Made by a program: the position numbers and the translations under genes
Part shown: piece after piece, positions 1 through 8,855 of the stretch
Numbering within the stretch: the stretch's first letter is position 1
Layout: every line of letters begins with the position of its first letter
The notes under the pieces: model-generated
The model's input: the letters and a program-made list of their open reading frames with translations, nothing else
Told to the model about the DNA's origin: nothing
The model's database searches: none
NCBI GenBank assembly: GCA_965230495.1
Contig: OZ246004.1
Coordinates: 1,178,001-1,242,000, forward strand
Reading direction: 5' to 3'
DNA length: 64,000 nt
Source of the DNA: JACJYM01 sp965230495
GTDB taxonomy: Bacteria; Bacteroidota; Bacteroidia; Chitinophagales; Saprospiraceae

Positions 1-465
1 ATAAATCCTTTCCGCATCATCTAACCTTACCTCCTCAAATAACTCAAGAACCAGTTTCTTGGATATATCTCTTTTATCAGGAAAATGAATTAACAGTGCT
101 TCTTCTACTTGCTTTCCACATCTATGGGTTGGATTTAAAGAACTCATAGGTTCTTGAAAAACCATACTTATACTTCTTCCGCGAATACTGCACATCTCCT
201 TTTCCGAAGCATCAGTAATATTAATAATCTCATTTGCATCTTGTAACTTAACATTTCCACTAACAATATCCCCTCCTTTTGGAATTAACTTAATAAGTGA
301 CAAACATGTTAATGATTTTCCACTACCTGACTCTCCTACTATTCCCAGTATCTCTCCCTTTTTGAGATTGAAAGATACATCCTTAACAACTTCTAACGAT
401 TTTTCATTTTGACGAAAAACAATGTCTAAATTTTTTACTTCTAAAAGCTTACTATTTTCAGACAT
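1..465 (-). CDS. Peptide/nickel-type ABC transporter ATP-binding protein (3' end beyond window)
   Basis: The reading frame is open from an ATG at 465 to the window edge, giving 155 N-terminal residues. Walker A (GESGSGKS, about residues 44-51) and a Q-loop with FQEPMSSLNP (about 105-114) are visible. That Q-loop form is typical of OppD/DppD-type ATPases, which power import of oligopeptides or similar solutes at the inner membrane. The signature motif, Walker B and the C-terminal half lie outside the window, so a single or a fused double ATPase cannot be told apart and the substrate is unknown. The start lies 5 nt past the stop of the upstream Nudix gene, so the two may be cotranscribed. Confidence 0.85.
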   Translation of the reverse strand, partial: MSENSKLLEVKNLDIVFRQNEKSLEVVKDVSFNLKKGEILGIVGESGSGKSLTCLSLIKLIPKGGDIVSGNVKLQDANEIINITDASEKEMCSIRGRSISMVFQEPMSSLNPTHRCGKQVEEALLIHFPDKRDISKKLVLELFEEVRLDDAERIY

Positions 466-469
466 AGCC

Positions 470-1159
470 CTAAATTTCAAAAATAAAACCCTCTGCTTTA
501 TAAGCTAGGTATTTCTCTCTATTAAACCTAAACAAACGTGCAGGTCTATGGGCTACATTCTCCTGATATTTTTGTAAATCTTCAAGAATACCCATCTTTA
601 AAATTTTCTTTCTAAAGTTTCTCTTGTCCAGTGTTTTGTTCAATACGGTCTCATAAAGACTTTGTAAATCTGTCAAGGTGAATTCCTCAGGAAGAAGTTC
701 AAAACCAATAGGTCGAGTAAGAACATTTTGTTGTAATCTCTCTAAGCACAATGACAAAATCGTGTTATGATCGAACGCTAGTTTTGGCAAATTATTAATG
801 CTCTTCCAGTCCAAAATAAACTCCACATCGCTTGAATCCATCATTACTCTTTCTATGTTTACAAGCGAATAATATCCCACCGTAATTACTCTTCCCTGTG
901 GGTGCCTGCTAACCTTGCCAAAGGTATATACTTGCTCTAAAAAAACATTAGTCAATCCAGTAAGTTGATATAATACTCTAGCTGGGGCATCGTCCAAATC
1001 TTCATCAGGGTGTACCATAGCCCCGGGAAGAGCCCATACATCCTTAAAAGGTTCATGAATCCTTTTAAGCAATAATACCTTTAAATCTTCGGCACTAAAG
1101 CCGAAAATAACGTTATCAACGGAAAACGCAGATTTAAAATATTGCTCTCTAAATGGCAT
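470..1159 (-). CDS. Nudix-domain protein with winged-helix C-terminus, NrtR/AraR-like regulator
   Basis: About 229 residues. The N-terminal ~140 residues form a Nudix fold (ALPGAMVHPDEDL...), but the Nudix box is degenerate: the REUxEE catalytic segment reads ARVLYQLTGL, so hydrolysis is unlikely. The C-terminal ~80 residues resemble the winged helix of NrtR-type transcription factors (NFRKKILKMGILEDL, RPARLFRF). In Bacteroidota such proteins bind an ADP-ribose- or sugar-like ligand and control sugar or NAD genes; the target here is not evident. A longer frame opens at 1198, but a promoter-like element (TTG-N19-TATCTTTG) lies inside that extension, so the ATG at 1159 is preferred. The next gene downstream is an ABC ATPase, a possible target. 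Confidence 0.75.
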   Translation of the reverse strand: MPFREQYFKSAFSVDNVIFGFSAEDLKVLLLKRIHEPFKDVWALPGAMVHPDEDLDDAPARVLYQLTGLTNVFLEQVYTFGKVSRHPQGRVITVGYYSLVNIERVMMDSSDVEFILDWKSINNLPKLAFDHNTILSLCLERLQQNVLTRPIGFELLPEEFTLTDLQSLYETVLNKTLDKRNFRKKILKMGILEDLQKYQENVAHRPARLFRFNREKYLAYKAEGFIFEI

Positions 1160-1185
1160 AAAAGTATTTGTAATGATACAGGCTC

Positions 1186-1215
1186 CAAAGATAGCCAATA
1201 TGGTTTATCCCTCAA
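1186..1215 (-). promoter_or_regulatory. Bacteroidota-type promoter of the Nudix regulator
   Basis: On the minus strand a TTG (1213-1215) is followed after exactly 19 nt by TATCTTTG (1186-1193), a full match to the TAnnTTTG -7 consensus. The predicted transcription start lies about 20 nt before the ATG at 1159. It is the only promoter in the window for which I found both elements at canonical spacing; the -33 part overlaps the end of the DinB-like gene. Confidence 0.6.
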
Positions 1216-1717
1216 GTTTTTGAATCTGCTTTTTGTGCCTGTTAATATGATAATCAAAAAAGTCAATCATTTGGTTCAATGAAAACCTTCCAAAAGGATG
1301 TTTGAACATCGCTAATGAATAATATTTTTCATCTAAGCCATTAAGAAGTGTATAATACTTTTGACGTAATGCTCTCCATTTTTCAATTATCTGGTATTTA
1401 TTCATTCCAATTTGGTCTCTTGAAATAGATACCATTTCCGGGGCTTTCATTTTTTCTGTCCGGTTTGCTTTCCAAAGAAAAAGTTTAAACTTCAAGGTAT
1501 TTTTAAAGCTTAGTGGATTAAAAGAAGCATTCTGATCTAACTTATACGTAAGATACTTATACCCCAACTCTTCAGTAGTATACAGATGCATTAGTACTTC
1601 TTCCAAATTCCAAACAGGTGGTTCTGTCTCTTTGAAGTCATTGGATTCCAAATAGTCAAATAAGTTTTCCAATCTATTTGTATTGTCAGTTAGTTTGCTC
1701 AATGTTTTCGTCTTCAT
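1205..1717 (-). CDS. DinB-like (DinB_2) domain protein
   Basis: 170 residues, all-alpha in appearance. The pattern fits the DinB/YfiT four-helix-bundle superfamily, whose members bind a divalent metal through one His in helix 2 and an HxxxH in the last helix. Candidates are the His of EEVLMHLYTTEE and the two His of FDYHINRHKKQ near the C-terminus. Known members are thiol-dependent transferases or stress proteins, but most, including this one, have no assigned reaction. The ATG at 1717 lies 32 nt inside the end of the OstA-like gene, so translation is probably coupled. Promoter -33 sequence of the following Nudix gene overlaps its stop. Confidence 0.6.
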   Translation of the reverse strand: MKTKTLSKLTDNTNRLENLFDYLESNDFKETEPPVWNLEEVLMHLYTTEELGYKYLTYKLDQNASFNPLSFKNTLKFKLFLWKANRTEKMKAPEMVSISRDQIGMNKYQIIEKWRALRQKYYTLLNGLDEKYYSLAMFKHPFGRFSLNQMIDFFDYHINRHKKQIQKLEG

Positions 1718-3560
1718 CCGTAATTATTAGGTTAGGTATTCTATTTCTTAGTGTCCCTAAAACGGGCCTGTCCTTTTCATTCCATTCAAAGCCTTCTAGT
1801 CTAAGGGCTAAATGGTCTGTACCCTCCATAGGTAACGCTTCGGATTTAGGATCGATATAAAATCTAATATTTTGAATTTTACTATCATTAAAGTTAAATA
1901 TAATTAGACTACAATCTGTCGTATTAACTCCCGAGTATAGCTTCGTTTTTTCATCTTGCAGATAGTAAACTGATCTTGCATTACCCTTTACTTTCATTTT
2001 GTCGATCTTATTATCAGAAAAATCGACGTATATGTTTTTACCCTGAATCTGGTTATAATAAATAAGGTCTGATGTGCTTATTATCATTGCGTTTTTAATA
2101 AACTCCATTCTTTCCACCTTTTTGTTTTTCAGATACATTTTAACCGTATCGCCAATGATTTGTGTACTATCACTCCAAACTACGGGATTGCCAAATAGAG
2201 TAAAAAGACTATCTCTACTATTATAAGACATGCTATCTGATTTAGCCTGAAATTCATTATTATAAATTCTTACATCATTATCACCAACCAAATATTTTAT
2301 TGTATCCCTTGTCAAAGAATCAATTAACGCTTCTTGCTGAAAGCTGATTAATGTGTCAGAACTTACGTAAAGTGAGTCGTTATCGCCATCTACGCTTATA
2401 AATTGTGGTCTCATAAATTCGCCAATGGCAATGGATTTCTGTAAAGAATCATTATCAAACAGAAGCAAAGTATCACAATACATTACCCCATTTTCAACAG
2501 TATCCCTTAAGTTCACATCACCTACAGCTATTCCGAATCCCAATTGTTGATTAAAATCGATGTCTTCAGCCGATAATATAGTCGAGTTGTCTTCAATTCT
2601 ACTTCTTCCAGAAGTAATGAATTGTTCCTTTGCTTTATCATAGATAATTTTTTCTCCACGTACATTATTTTTATCATTGGAGAAATAAGCATCACCTATA
2701 AGTATAATAACATCTTCCTTTTGTTGATAAATGATTTCATCAGCCTCAGCATAGTCTGTCGTTGTTTGATAAATAGCATCTCCTGAGAGTCTTATTAAAT
2801 CCATATTCACATCATAATATATGGTATCCGCTGTTGCAGTTTCATCTTCCTTTTGATATTGAGCATTAGTTGAAAACTCAGCCAATTTATCATCAATATC
2901 ATAAAAGCCAGTTTCACAATAAATCTTAGCTTGTCCCTGATGAATAATCGTAGGGGCGATAAACTTTGCCCTCTCAGATTTGGTCATAAATATGAGACTA
3001 TCAGATTTCAAGAAAAAGTCAGGGTTAGTAGCTGTCACATTTCCATAAAAATATGACACCCCACTTTCCAGGTCATAATAACCACTTTGGCTTTTCAGCT
3101 CCGCATCCTTGCTTTTTAAAAGTGCTTTATTATTATACTTTGCAAGTTTTCTGTCTAAGTGATATGTCATTTTAGAAGTATATATCTTTTTACCTCCATT
3201 TTCAAGAATAACTTCTCCAATAAGGTCTGCTATCATCGAGTCACCATTATAAAACAAACTGTCTGAAAAGACACGAATAGTATCGGATTGTAAAATAACT
3301 ACATTACCAAAAGCATCTAATTGCTGACCTTTTAGTATTGCTGTATCACAAAACATAAAAGAACTATCATGATATGCTTGTACGTCGCCATATAGAAACT
3401 GAGTCCCCTCTTCATGTTCAAGATCTATAATTTGTCTATCTGCATGATTAATAATGAGCGTCTCTTCATGTAAGGTATCATTAACCACCTGAGCCTCGAG
3501 TTGAAATGTACTTATTATAAGCACAATTGCTATTAATAAACTGCGAAAAAAATACTCCAT
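1686..3560 (-). CDS. OstA/LptA-like LPS-transport family protein
   Basis: About 624 residues with a signal peptide (SLLIAIVLIISTFQLEAQ). The body is built from repeated beta-rich units with periodic Y/F-x-G-D/N-V segments (LYGDVQAYHDSS, AFGNVVILQSD, FYGNVTATNPD, LIGDAYFSND), the pattern of OstA-N/LptA beta-jellyroll domains. LptA bridges the periplasm and carries lipopolysaccharide to the outer membrane; this larger Bacteroidota version probably does a related job, perhaps as an LptA/LptD hybrid without the full barrel. A GTG start at 3569 is possible, but the ATG at 3560 directly precedes the signal peptide. A one-mismatch -7 box (GATCTTTG, 3569-3576) lies just upstream. The stop overlaps the DinB-like gene. 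Confidence 0.75.
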   Translation of the reverse strand: MEYFFRSLLIAIVLIISTFQLEAQVVNDTLHEETLIINHADRQIIDLEHEEGTQFLYGDVQAYHDSSFMFCDTAILKGQQLDAFGNVVILQSDTIRVFSDSLFYNGDSMIADLIGEVILENGGKKIYTSKMTYHLDRKLAKYNNKALLKSKDAELKSQSGYYDLESGVSYFYGNVTATNPDFFLKSDSLIFMTKSERAKFIAPTIIHQGQAKIYCETGFYDIDDKLAEFSTNAQYQKEDETATADTIYYDVNMDLIRLSGDAIYQTTTDYAEADEIIYQQKEDVIILIGDAYFSNDKNNVRGEKIIYDKAKEQFITSGRSRIEDNSTILSAEDIDFNQQLGFGIAVGDVNLRDTVENGVMYCDTLLLFDNDSLQKSIAIGEFMRPQFISVDGDNDSLYVSSDTLISFQQEALIDSLTRDTIKYLVGDNDVRIYNNEFQAKSDSMSYNSRDSLFTLFGNPVVWSDSTQIIGDTVKMYLKNKKVERMEFIKNAMIISTSDLIYYNQIQGKNIYVDFSDNKIDKMKVKGNARSVYYLQDEKTKLYSGVNTTDCSLIIFNFNDSKIQNIRFYIDPKSEALPMEGTDHLALRLEGFEWNEKDRPVLGTLRNRIPNLIITDEDENIEQTN

Positions 3561-3677
3561 CTTTGGCACAAAGATCTACTAATTTGAATAATAAACGTAT
3601 AGAAGTATTAATAAGTTAGAAAGGAGTATAATATCATTGATTTCTCTGATAGCAAATAACAACTACACTGTTTTAAT

Positions 3678-4781
3678 TTAAGAGCACATCATATCTGCCA
3701 ATTTATCACCTATATAGCCGGAAAGAGCTACTCCCATTCCTCCTAATTTAATTCCCAAGAACACATCTTTATTTAAACGAGATATTATAGGAAACTTCCC
3801 CTCTCCAACACCTAACAAACCACTCCACTGATAATCAATAGTATAAGAGTTTTCTAGAAGAATATTTTTATTAAGATATCGCTTGAGTTCATTGATAATT
3901 AAATTTGTGTTTCCAAAGCTATCAGTAGTCTCTGTATCAGGGTCTAGGTTTCTTGCCCCTCCTATTAGCACCCTATTTCCTACTCTTCTAAAATAATAGT
4001 AGCCTCGATCATAATGAAAAACTCCTGTCCAAGTCAATCCTTTGACTTCAGAAGTGACTATTACCTGATTTCTGACCACAGATAAATTAAAATGAGGTAA
4101 CAAATCTTTGGCAAACCCATTAATACATACACAAAGTTTCGAATAAGATATTGCTTTGCTGACTGATGTCAATTTTTTATTATGTAGGTCAATATTTTCT
4201 ATTTCATAACCGAAAACAAATTTTACTTTCATTTTCGCTGCTAATGACATCAAGGATTCATACATAGTAAACGGATTTATAGATCCCTCTTCACTTTGAT
4301 AAATGGCCATTTCATTTAGCTCCTTAAACCATGATTGTTTTTCATATTTGAAATACTCTTTTATGCCAAGTGCCTCATACATAATGGTATTGCATTTGTT
4401 TACCATTTCCTTTTCAGGTAGTATGTCTTTTTTAAACACTTCAACTCCTCCACATTTTTTATAATTTGCTTTCTCAGCACCCACCTTTCTGAGATGGCTT
4501 TCAATTCCCTTATACCGCATTTGCACCAGATCGATACAATCCTCTTCCGAAATATGGTTTAGATCTTCGACCAATTCTGTAACACTACCAAAACAAGAGA
4601 ACCCAGCATTCTTAGTGCTGGCACCAAGACTGGGAAACTTCCTATCAATTACAATAACGGATTGTTCAGGATTCTTCTCTTTAATCGATATTGCAGTTGA
4701 GAGGCCGGTATATCCACCTCCAAGTATCACAATGGAATTTTCAAAATCGTAGTGATCTTCTTCCCAAAAACTAAAAATCAT
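3678..4781 (-). CDS. FAD-dependent oxidoreductase, DAO family
   Basis: About 367 residues. The N-terminus carries a Rossmann FAD-binding motif (VILGGGYTGLSTA) followed by IDRKFPSLGASTKNAGF, the GxS-x-N-AG segment common to D-amino-acid oxidase/glycine oxidase/MnmC-type enzymes. The C-terminal FAD contact IKLGGMGVALSGYIGDKLA is also typical. These enzymes oxidise amines or amino acids with FAD; the substrate cannot be named and no neighbour suggests one. A TTG at 4787 extends the frame by two codons, but the ATG at 4781 is the likelier start. The gene is monocistronic and divergent from the DUF4293 gene. Confidence 0.7.
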   Translation of the reverse strand: MIFSFWEEDHYDFENSIVILGGGYTGLSTAISIKEKNPEQSVIVIDRKFPSLGASTKNAGFSCFGSVTELVEDLNHISEEDCIDLVQMRYKGIESHLRKVGAEKANYKKCGGVEVFKKDILPEKEMVNKCNTIMYEALGIKEYFKYEKQSWFKELNEMAIYQSEEGSINPFTMYESLMSLAAKMKVKFVFGYEIENIDLHNKKLTSVSKAISYSKLCVCINGFAKDLLPHFNLSVVRNQVIVTSEVKGLTWTGVFHYDRGYYYFRRVGNRVLIGGARNLDPDTETTDSFGNTNLIINELKRYLNKNILLENSYTIDYQWSGLLGVGEGKFPIISRLNKDVFLGIKLGGMGVALSGYIGDKLADMMCS

Positions 4782-4816
4782 ATGCAAATTTTTAGACGCT
4801 TAGCAAATATGCATTT

Positions 4817-4824
4817 TATATTTG
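4817..4824 (+). promoter_or_regulatory. -7 promoter box (TATATTTG) of the DUF4293 gene
   Basis: A full match to TAnnTTTG, ending 18 nt before the ATG at 4843. No clear -33 TTG at 19-21 nt spacing was found. Confidence 0.4.
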
Positions 4825-4842
4825 TGATTATAAAACAGTTAC

Positions 4843-5280
4843 ATGCTACAAAGAATTCAATCCATTTTCTTATTACTTGTCGGCTTGTTTTTTGGAGGAG
4901 AGTTTTTATTTCCTTTTGCAGAAAGCAACAAAGCCATTCCAAATTATTTTTCAGATTCTATTTACAATATTCAAGATCATCCGGTTCTGATGGGACTTTG
5001 TATTCTTGGTATCATCGTATCTCTAATAAGTATTTTCTTATATAACAATAGAAGCTTACAAATCAAACTGGGAAATCTACTTATTATTTGCAGTATTTTT
5101 TTACCATTGGTAGCATTTCTTTTGGTTTATAATGAAGGTACCAGTATGACTGAAGGTAGTGAGATTTACGAAAGAGCAGGCATTTTTCTTCCTATTGGAG
5201 CTCTTTTGTTCTCCATATTAGCAGTCAGAGCAATCAGAAAAGATGAGAATACTGTTCAATCTATGGATAGATTGAGATAA
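4843..5280 (+). CDS. DUF4293 family membrane protein
   Basis: 145 residues with four predicted membrane segments, starting MLQRIQSIFLLLVGLFF and ending in VQSMDRLR, both signatures of the Bacteroidota-specific DUF4293 family. The function is unknown; the protein sits in the inner membrane. The usual family length is about 140-150 residues, so it is complete. A consensus -7 box lies just upstream, and the methyltransferase gene begins 22 nt after the stop, so the two may share a transcript. Confidence 0.8.
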   Translation: MLQRIQSIFLLLVGLFFGGEFLFPFAESNKAIPNYFSDSIYNIQDHPVLMGLCILGIIVSLISIFLYNNRSLQIKLGNLLIICSIFLPLVAFLLVYNEGTSMTEGSEIYERAGIFLPIGALLFSILAVRAIRKDENTVQSMDRLR

Positions 5281-5302
5281 TGCGTCTTTCATTCACCTGG
5301 TT

Positions 5303-6094
5303 ATGAGTAAGATCGGAAAGTTATTTAAAGTTATTTTTGACATCTGTAAACAACCTAGCTTACTTAATTTAATACTGTATAGAGATACTTACTGGTGGAA
5401 ACTAATGGATTCCAAATATGGTTTTCGTTCACTTCCTGTCATTAGATATAATAGTATCGTTAAGAATAATAAATTAAGCACTTATACTTTTCTTGGTGGT
5501 GGGTCTTTGCCTACCGATATATTATTGCTAAAGTCTCTTGCTTCACATTTTAAATCATGTAAATATTTTGAAATTGGAACATGGCGTGGAGAAAGTGTTG
5601 CCAACGTATCTGAAGTCTCAGAAGAATGTACTACTCTTAATTTATCCCATAAAGAAATTATCGATTTAGGACTGCCAAAATATTATGCAGATCAACATGC
5701 GATCCTATCTAATGGATTAAAAAATGTGATACACTTAGAAGGAAACTCAAAAGATTTTGACTTCAAATCATTGAACGAAAAATTTGATCTAATCTTTATT
5801 GATGGAGACCATCATTACGAAATAGTGAGATCCGACACTAAAAATGTATTTGATCATTTGGTTCATGACAAGTCCATAGTAGTATGGCATGATTATGCTC
5901 ATAGCCCTGAACAAATTAGACCGGAAGTTCTATGCGGAATATTGGACGGAACACCAGAGGCGTACCATCAAAAACTCTTTCACGTCTCTAACACACTATG
6001 TGCAATTTATATTAATGAACATTTTCCTACCGAAGAATTCGATATTACTCAATTACCAAAAGACATATTTGAAGTAGATGTAAACATTATTTAA
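5303..6094 (+). CDS. Class I SAM-dependent methyltransferase (Methyltransf_24-like)
   Basis: 263 residues. Motif I is seen as YFEIGTWRGESVANVS around residues 90-105, the acidic loop and post-I segment as LIFIDGDHHYEIVRSD around 163-178, and IVVWHDY follows. The IDGDHxYE...D pattern is characteristic of Methyltransf_24-type enzymes found in glycan, cephalosporin (CmcI-like) and surface-polysaccharide methylation. The acceptor is unknown. It follows the DUF4293 gene by 22 nt. The N-terminal ~60 residues before the Rossmann core are not recognised. Confidence 0.65.
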   Translation: MSKIGKLFKVIFDICKQPSLLNLILYRDTYWWKLMDSKYGFRSLPVIRYNSIVKNNKLSTYTFLGGGSLPTDILLLKSLASHFKSCKYFEIGTWRGESVANVSEVSEECTTLNLSHKEIIDLGLPKYYADQHAILSNGLKNVIHLEGNSKDFDFKSLNEKFDLIFIDGDHHYEIVRSDTKNVFDHLVHDKSIVVWHDYAHSPEQIRPEVLCGILDGTPEAYHQKLFHVSNTLCAIYINEHFPTEEFDITQLPKDIFEVDVNII

Positions 6095-6212
6095 ACCTAT
6101 TCCTCTCATAGAAAATAAGATTCACAACAAAATGTAAACAGCCTGTTAAACTTAATGTCTTTTTAGTGATTTCTATTAAGCAATTATATTATTGTCATAA
6201 AATTTAAGACAG

Positions 6213-7343
6213 GTGAGATTTCTTTTTGGTTTTCTTTTTTTAAGCTTATTTTCTTGTGGAAATGAAATTAAAACAGACTTGGGAAAAACTCAAGCTTATT
6301 TTTCACTATTACTAAAGAAAAATGATGGTTATGTTTGGAAATACTATACTCACCAAAGAAAAGTTAATAGTGATCACCCGACTACCAATATTTTATATCG
6401 ACACATCAAAAGCTACAAGGGAAATCATCTCATCATAGAAGATTACAACGCGGGATATCAAAAGACGTACCACAGAACCGTAAAGTATGATAACGACTCC
6501 TGGAAGTCAATGAAAGAATATAAAATTTTTCAAGATGAATATACCTTGAAAAAAGGGGATACGCTTCAATACGACATTCATGATTCTATACTTATTTCTT
6601 GGGTAGATTCCAATGTCGAATTTAACAAATCATACAAGTTTAACGATTTTGACGTCAGTATTCATGATTCCCAACAAATGTTAAAGGATTCCATATCAGA
6701 TGGCCTACACAACAAAGTAATAAGTGGAACAAGAAATATTAAATCTATAAAGAATAATGACACTACGCTTAGTTCTTATCATTGGGAAAAGCAATTTAGG
6801 GATGGAATGGGATTATACTCTTTTTCTTCAAAATCGGAGCAATGGAGTTTTGATTGGGAGCTTGTTGAAATAATGTCTAAAAAGGAGTTTGATAAGAGAA
6901 AAAATCATGGAACTCATCGTGTAGGATTTATAGACACTACTAACACATTCAAAGTAGCTTCTTCCTTTGCTCCATGTGGCCCTACAAATAGAATAGCAGA
7001 TTACTACAACGACGATGACGCAAAATTCATAGGTGGGAAAGGTGCCTTATTTGAACTATTAGAAACCACACTTGATAAATCCAAACCAAAAGGAGAATCC
7101 GGTTATCTAACATTTCGGTTTGTAGTTAATTGTGAGGGTAAAGCTGGATGGTTCACTACAGAAGAGGCAGACTTGGATTATCAGAGAAAATCATTCTCTT
7201 CTGAGTGCAAAAATCACCTCTATGACATATTATCTAGCGTCGAAAAGTGGAAAATGTTAACCATAAGAGATCAAGTCCGTGATGCCTATGTTTATATCAC
7301 TTTTAAATTAAAGAATGGAAAAATTATCGAAATACTGCCCTAG
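6213..7343 (+). CDS. Predicted lipoprotein of unknown function
   Basis: 376 residues from a GTG start at 6213. The N-terminus MRFLFGFLFLSLFSCGNE is a lipoprotein signal with a LxSC lipobox, so the product is anchored in the periplasmic or outer-membrane leaflet. The middle is rich in Asp, Ser, Lys and aromatics without a domain I recognise. The last ~90 residues (GYLTFRFVVNCEGKAGWF, then DAYVYITFKLKNGKI) have a beta-alpha-beta look distantly like a TonB C-terminal domain, a weak inference. It overlaps the TPR lipoprotein gene by 29 nt, so the pair is probably coexpressed and may work together. Confidence 0.65.
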   Translation: MRFLFGFLFLSLFSCGNEIKTDLGKTQAYFSLLLKKNDGYVWKYYTHQRKVNSDHPTTNILYRHIKSYKGNHLIIEDYNAGYQKTYHRTVKYDNDSWKSMKEYKIFQDEYTLKKGDTLQYDIHDSILISWVDSNVEFNKSYKFNDFDVSIHDSQQMLKDSISDGLHNKVISGTRNIKSIKNNDTTLSSYHWEKQFRDGMGLYSFSSKSEQWSFDWELVEIMSKKEFDKRKNHGTHRVGFIDTTNTFKVASSFAPCGPTNRIADYYNDDDAKFIGGKGALFELLETTLDKSKPKGESGYLTFRFVVNCEGKAGWFTTEEADLDYQRKSFSSECKNHLYDILSSVEKWKMLTIRDQVRDAYVYITFKLKNGKIIEILP

Positions 7344-8169
7344 TCTGATTTTTTTGATTATAATGATCAGCTCCTGTAAAGAGTCTGATATTGTATATAA
7401 AAAACAATATAGTAGTGAGGAAAAAATTAAGTTATCAGAATCCATTCTCAATGGAGCAGGCACTGATTTATATTATCAGGGCACAGTGTCAGAACGTCAA
7501 ATTATAAAAGAAGCCGATATTTTAAATTCAGCGAGTGCAGATGTTCAAAGAGAATATGGTGTACCCTATCTCAAGAGAGGATTTGCTCATGAAGCAAATA
7601 AGTATTACACAGAAGCTTCAAAAAAAGATCCTTTAACTTGGTTAGGTTATAAGGGCTATTGCTGGCTCTATTTTTATCGTGATTATGAAACAGCATTGAG
7701 AGAATTCAACGAATTGGATACTCTGACTCCCAATTTTGTAGACCATCCGCAGGCGACATCAATAGATTACATGCGGGGAATATGTTATTTGAAACTTGGT
7801 AACTATGATGAAGCCATTTCAATGTTAAAAAAGCATTTAAAGAAGGAAAAAGAAGAAATTGGAGCAAACTACATAGAAGCACTTCCCTATCAACTACTGG
7901 GAATATGCTATTTACAGAAAAAAGACTATAAAACTGCCCAGCAATACTTTGAAGAAGGCTTAGAATACAATGAAAATATTGCGGATCTTTGGTATTACCA
8001 AGCCCTCAATTATTCTAAAATGAATGAGCTGGACAAAGCCCTGGTTTCTCTGGATAAAGCTGAATATTATTTACTCCAAGGAAATTACAATAATCGCAAT
8101 TATGTAGAAGAATTCTACCAAATTTATATTCAGGACATACAAAAACTTAGAAAGCTTTTAATTACCTAG
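7315..8169 (+). CDS. TPR-repeat lipoprotein
   Basis: 284 residues. The signal ends in a lipobox (IMISSC, Cys at about 21). Several tetratricopeptide-type helical pairs follow: RGICYLKLGNYDEAISML, LLGICYLQKKDYKTAQQYF and YYQALNYSKMNELDKALVSL, between about residues 90 and 260. TPRs mediate protein-protein contacts, so this is likely an envelope scaffold. Its start lies 29 nt inside the preceding lipoprotein gene in another frame, suggesting translational coupling and a shared pathway. No enzymatic residues are visible. Confidence 0.75.
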   Translation: MEKLSKYCPSLIFLIIMISSCKESDIVYKKQYSSEEKIKLSESILNGAGTDLYYQGTVSERQIIKEADILNSASADVQREYGVPYLKRGFAHEANKYYTEASKKDPLTWLGYKGYCWLYFYRDYETALREFNELDTLTPNFVDHPQATSIDYMRGICYLKLGNYDEAISMLKKHLKKEKEEIGANYIEALPYQLLGICYLQKKDYKTAQQYFEEGLEYNENIADLWYYQALNYSKMNELDKALVSLDKAEYYLLQGNYNNRNYVEEFYQIYIQDIQKLRKLLIT

Positions 8170-8172
8170 GGA

Positions 8173-8763
8173 TTATCTAACACGCAGGTCAAGAATATTG
8201 CCCATCTTATAACAAACTCTGCATCGTGGCTCATATTTATCTTTTTCTCCTAAAACCACCGTTTCTTGCTCTGTTGATAATCTGTAAGAATGTGTAGCTA
8301 AATTTCCACAATGAGGGCAAATGGCATGTACCTTGGTAATGTATTCAGCCACAGCAAGTAGGTTCGGAATAGGTCCGAAAGGTTCTCCTCTAAAATCCAT
8401 ATCCAGACCAGCAGCTATTACTCGTACACCTCTTATTGCCAACTTTTGACAAACCTCTACTAAGTCTTCATCAAAAAATTGAGCTTCATCAACTCCAACC
8501 ACATTCACATCGCTAATATGTTTTAATATTTCCAGACTCGACGTAACAGGTATGCTACGAATATAATTTTCATTATGAGAAACTACCTTCTCATCGTCAT
8601 ATCTGGTATCCTTCTTTGGTTTGAAAATTTCAACTTTCTGATTAGCTATTTTCGCTCGACGTAATCGTCTAATCAACTCTTCTGTCTTACCAGAAAACAT
8701 CGAACCACAGATCACTTCGATCCATCCACTTCTCTGACCTCTAAAACTGGGTTCTAAAAACAT
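8173..8763 (-). CDS. tdk: Thymidine kinase
   Basis: 196 residues, the usual length of type II thymidine kinases, which phosphorylate thymidine to dTMP in nucleotide salvage. The P-loop is GSMFSGKT (residues 20-27), the Mg-binding DEAQFF follows at about 113, and the structural zinc site is visible as CPHCG and CRVC near the C-terminus. It is convergent with the TPR lipoprotein gene (3 nt between stops) and divergent from the MATE gene. A -7 box (TATATTTG) lies at 8790-8797. Confidence 0.95.
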   Translation of the reverse strand: MFLEPSFRGQRSGWIEVICGSMFSGKTEELIRRLRRAKIANQKVEIFKPKKDTRYDDEKVVSHNENYIRSIPVTSSLEILKHISDVNVVGVDEAQFFDEDLVEVCQKLAIRGVRVIAAGLDMDFRGEPFGPIPNLLAVAEYITKVHAICPHCGNLATHSYRLSTEQETVVLGEKDKYEPRCRVCYKMGNILDLRVR

Positions 8764-8789
8764 AAACTTTGCTTTCTACTGTGAAGCAA

Positions 8790-8797
8790 CAAATATA
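8790..8797 (-). promoter_or_regulatory. -7 promoter box (TATATTTG) of tdk
   Basis: A full TAnnTTTG match on the minus strand, 26 nt upstream of the tdk ATG. A TTG occurs only 15 nt further upstream, shorter than the usual spacing. Confidence 0.4.
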
Positions 8798-8855
8798 AAA
8801 ATATTAATATATCAATTATTGATAACCATTGTAATTATATAAGTAATTTTACTTT

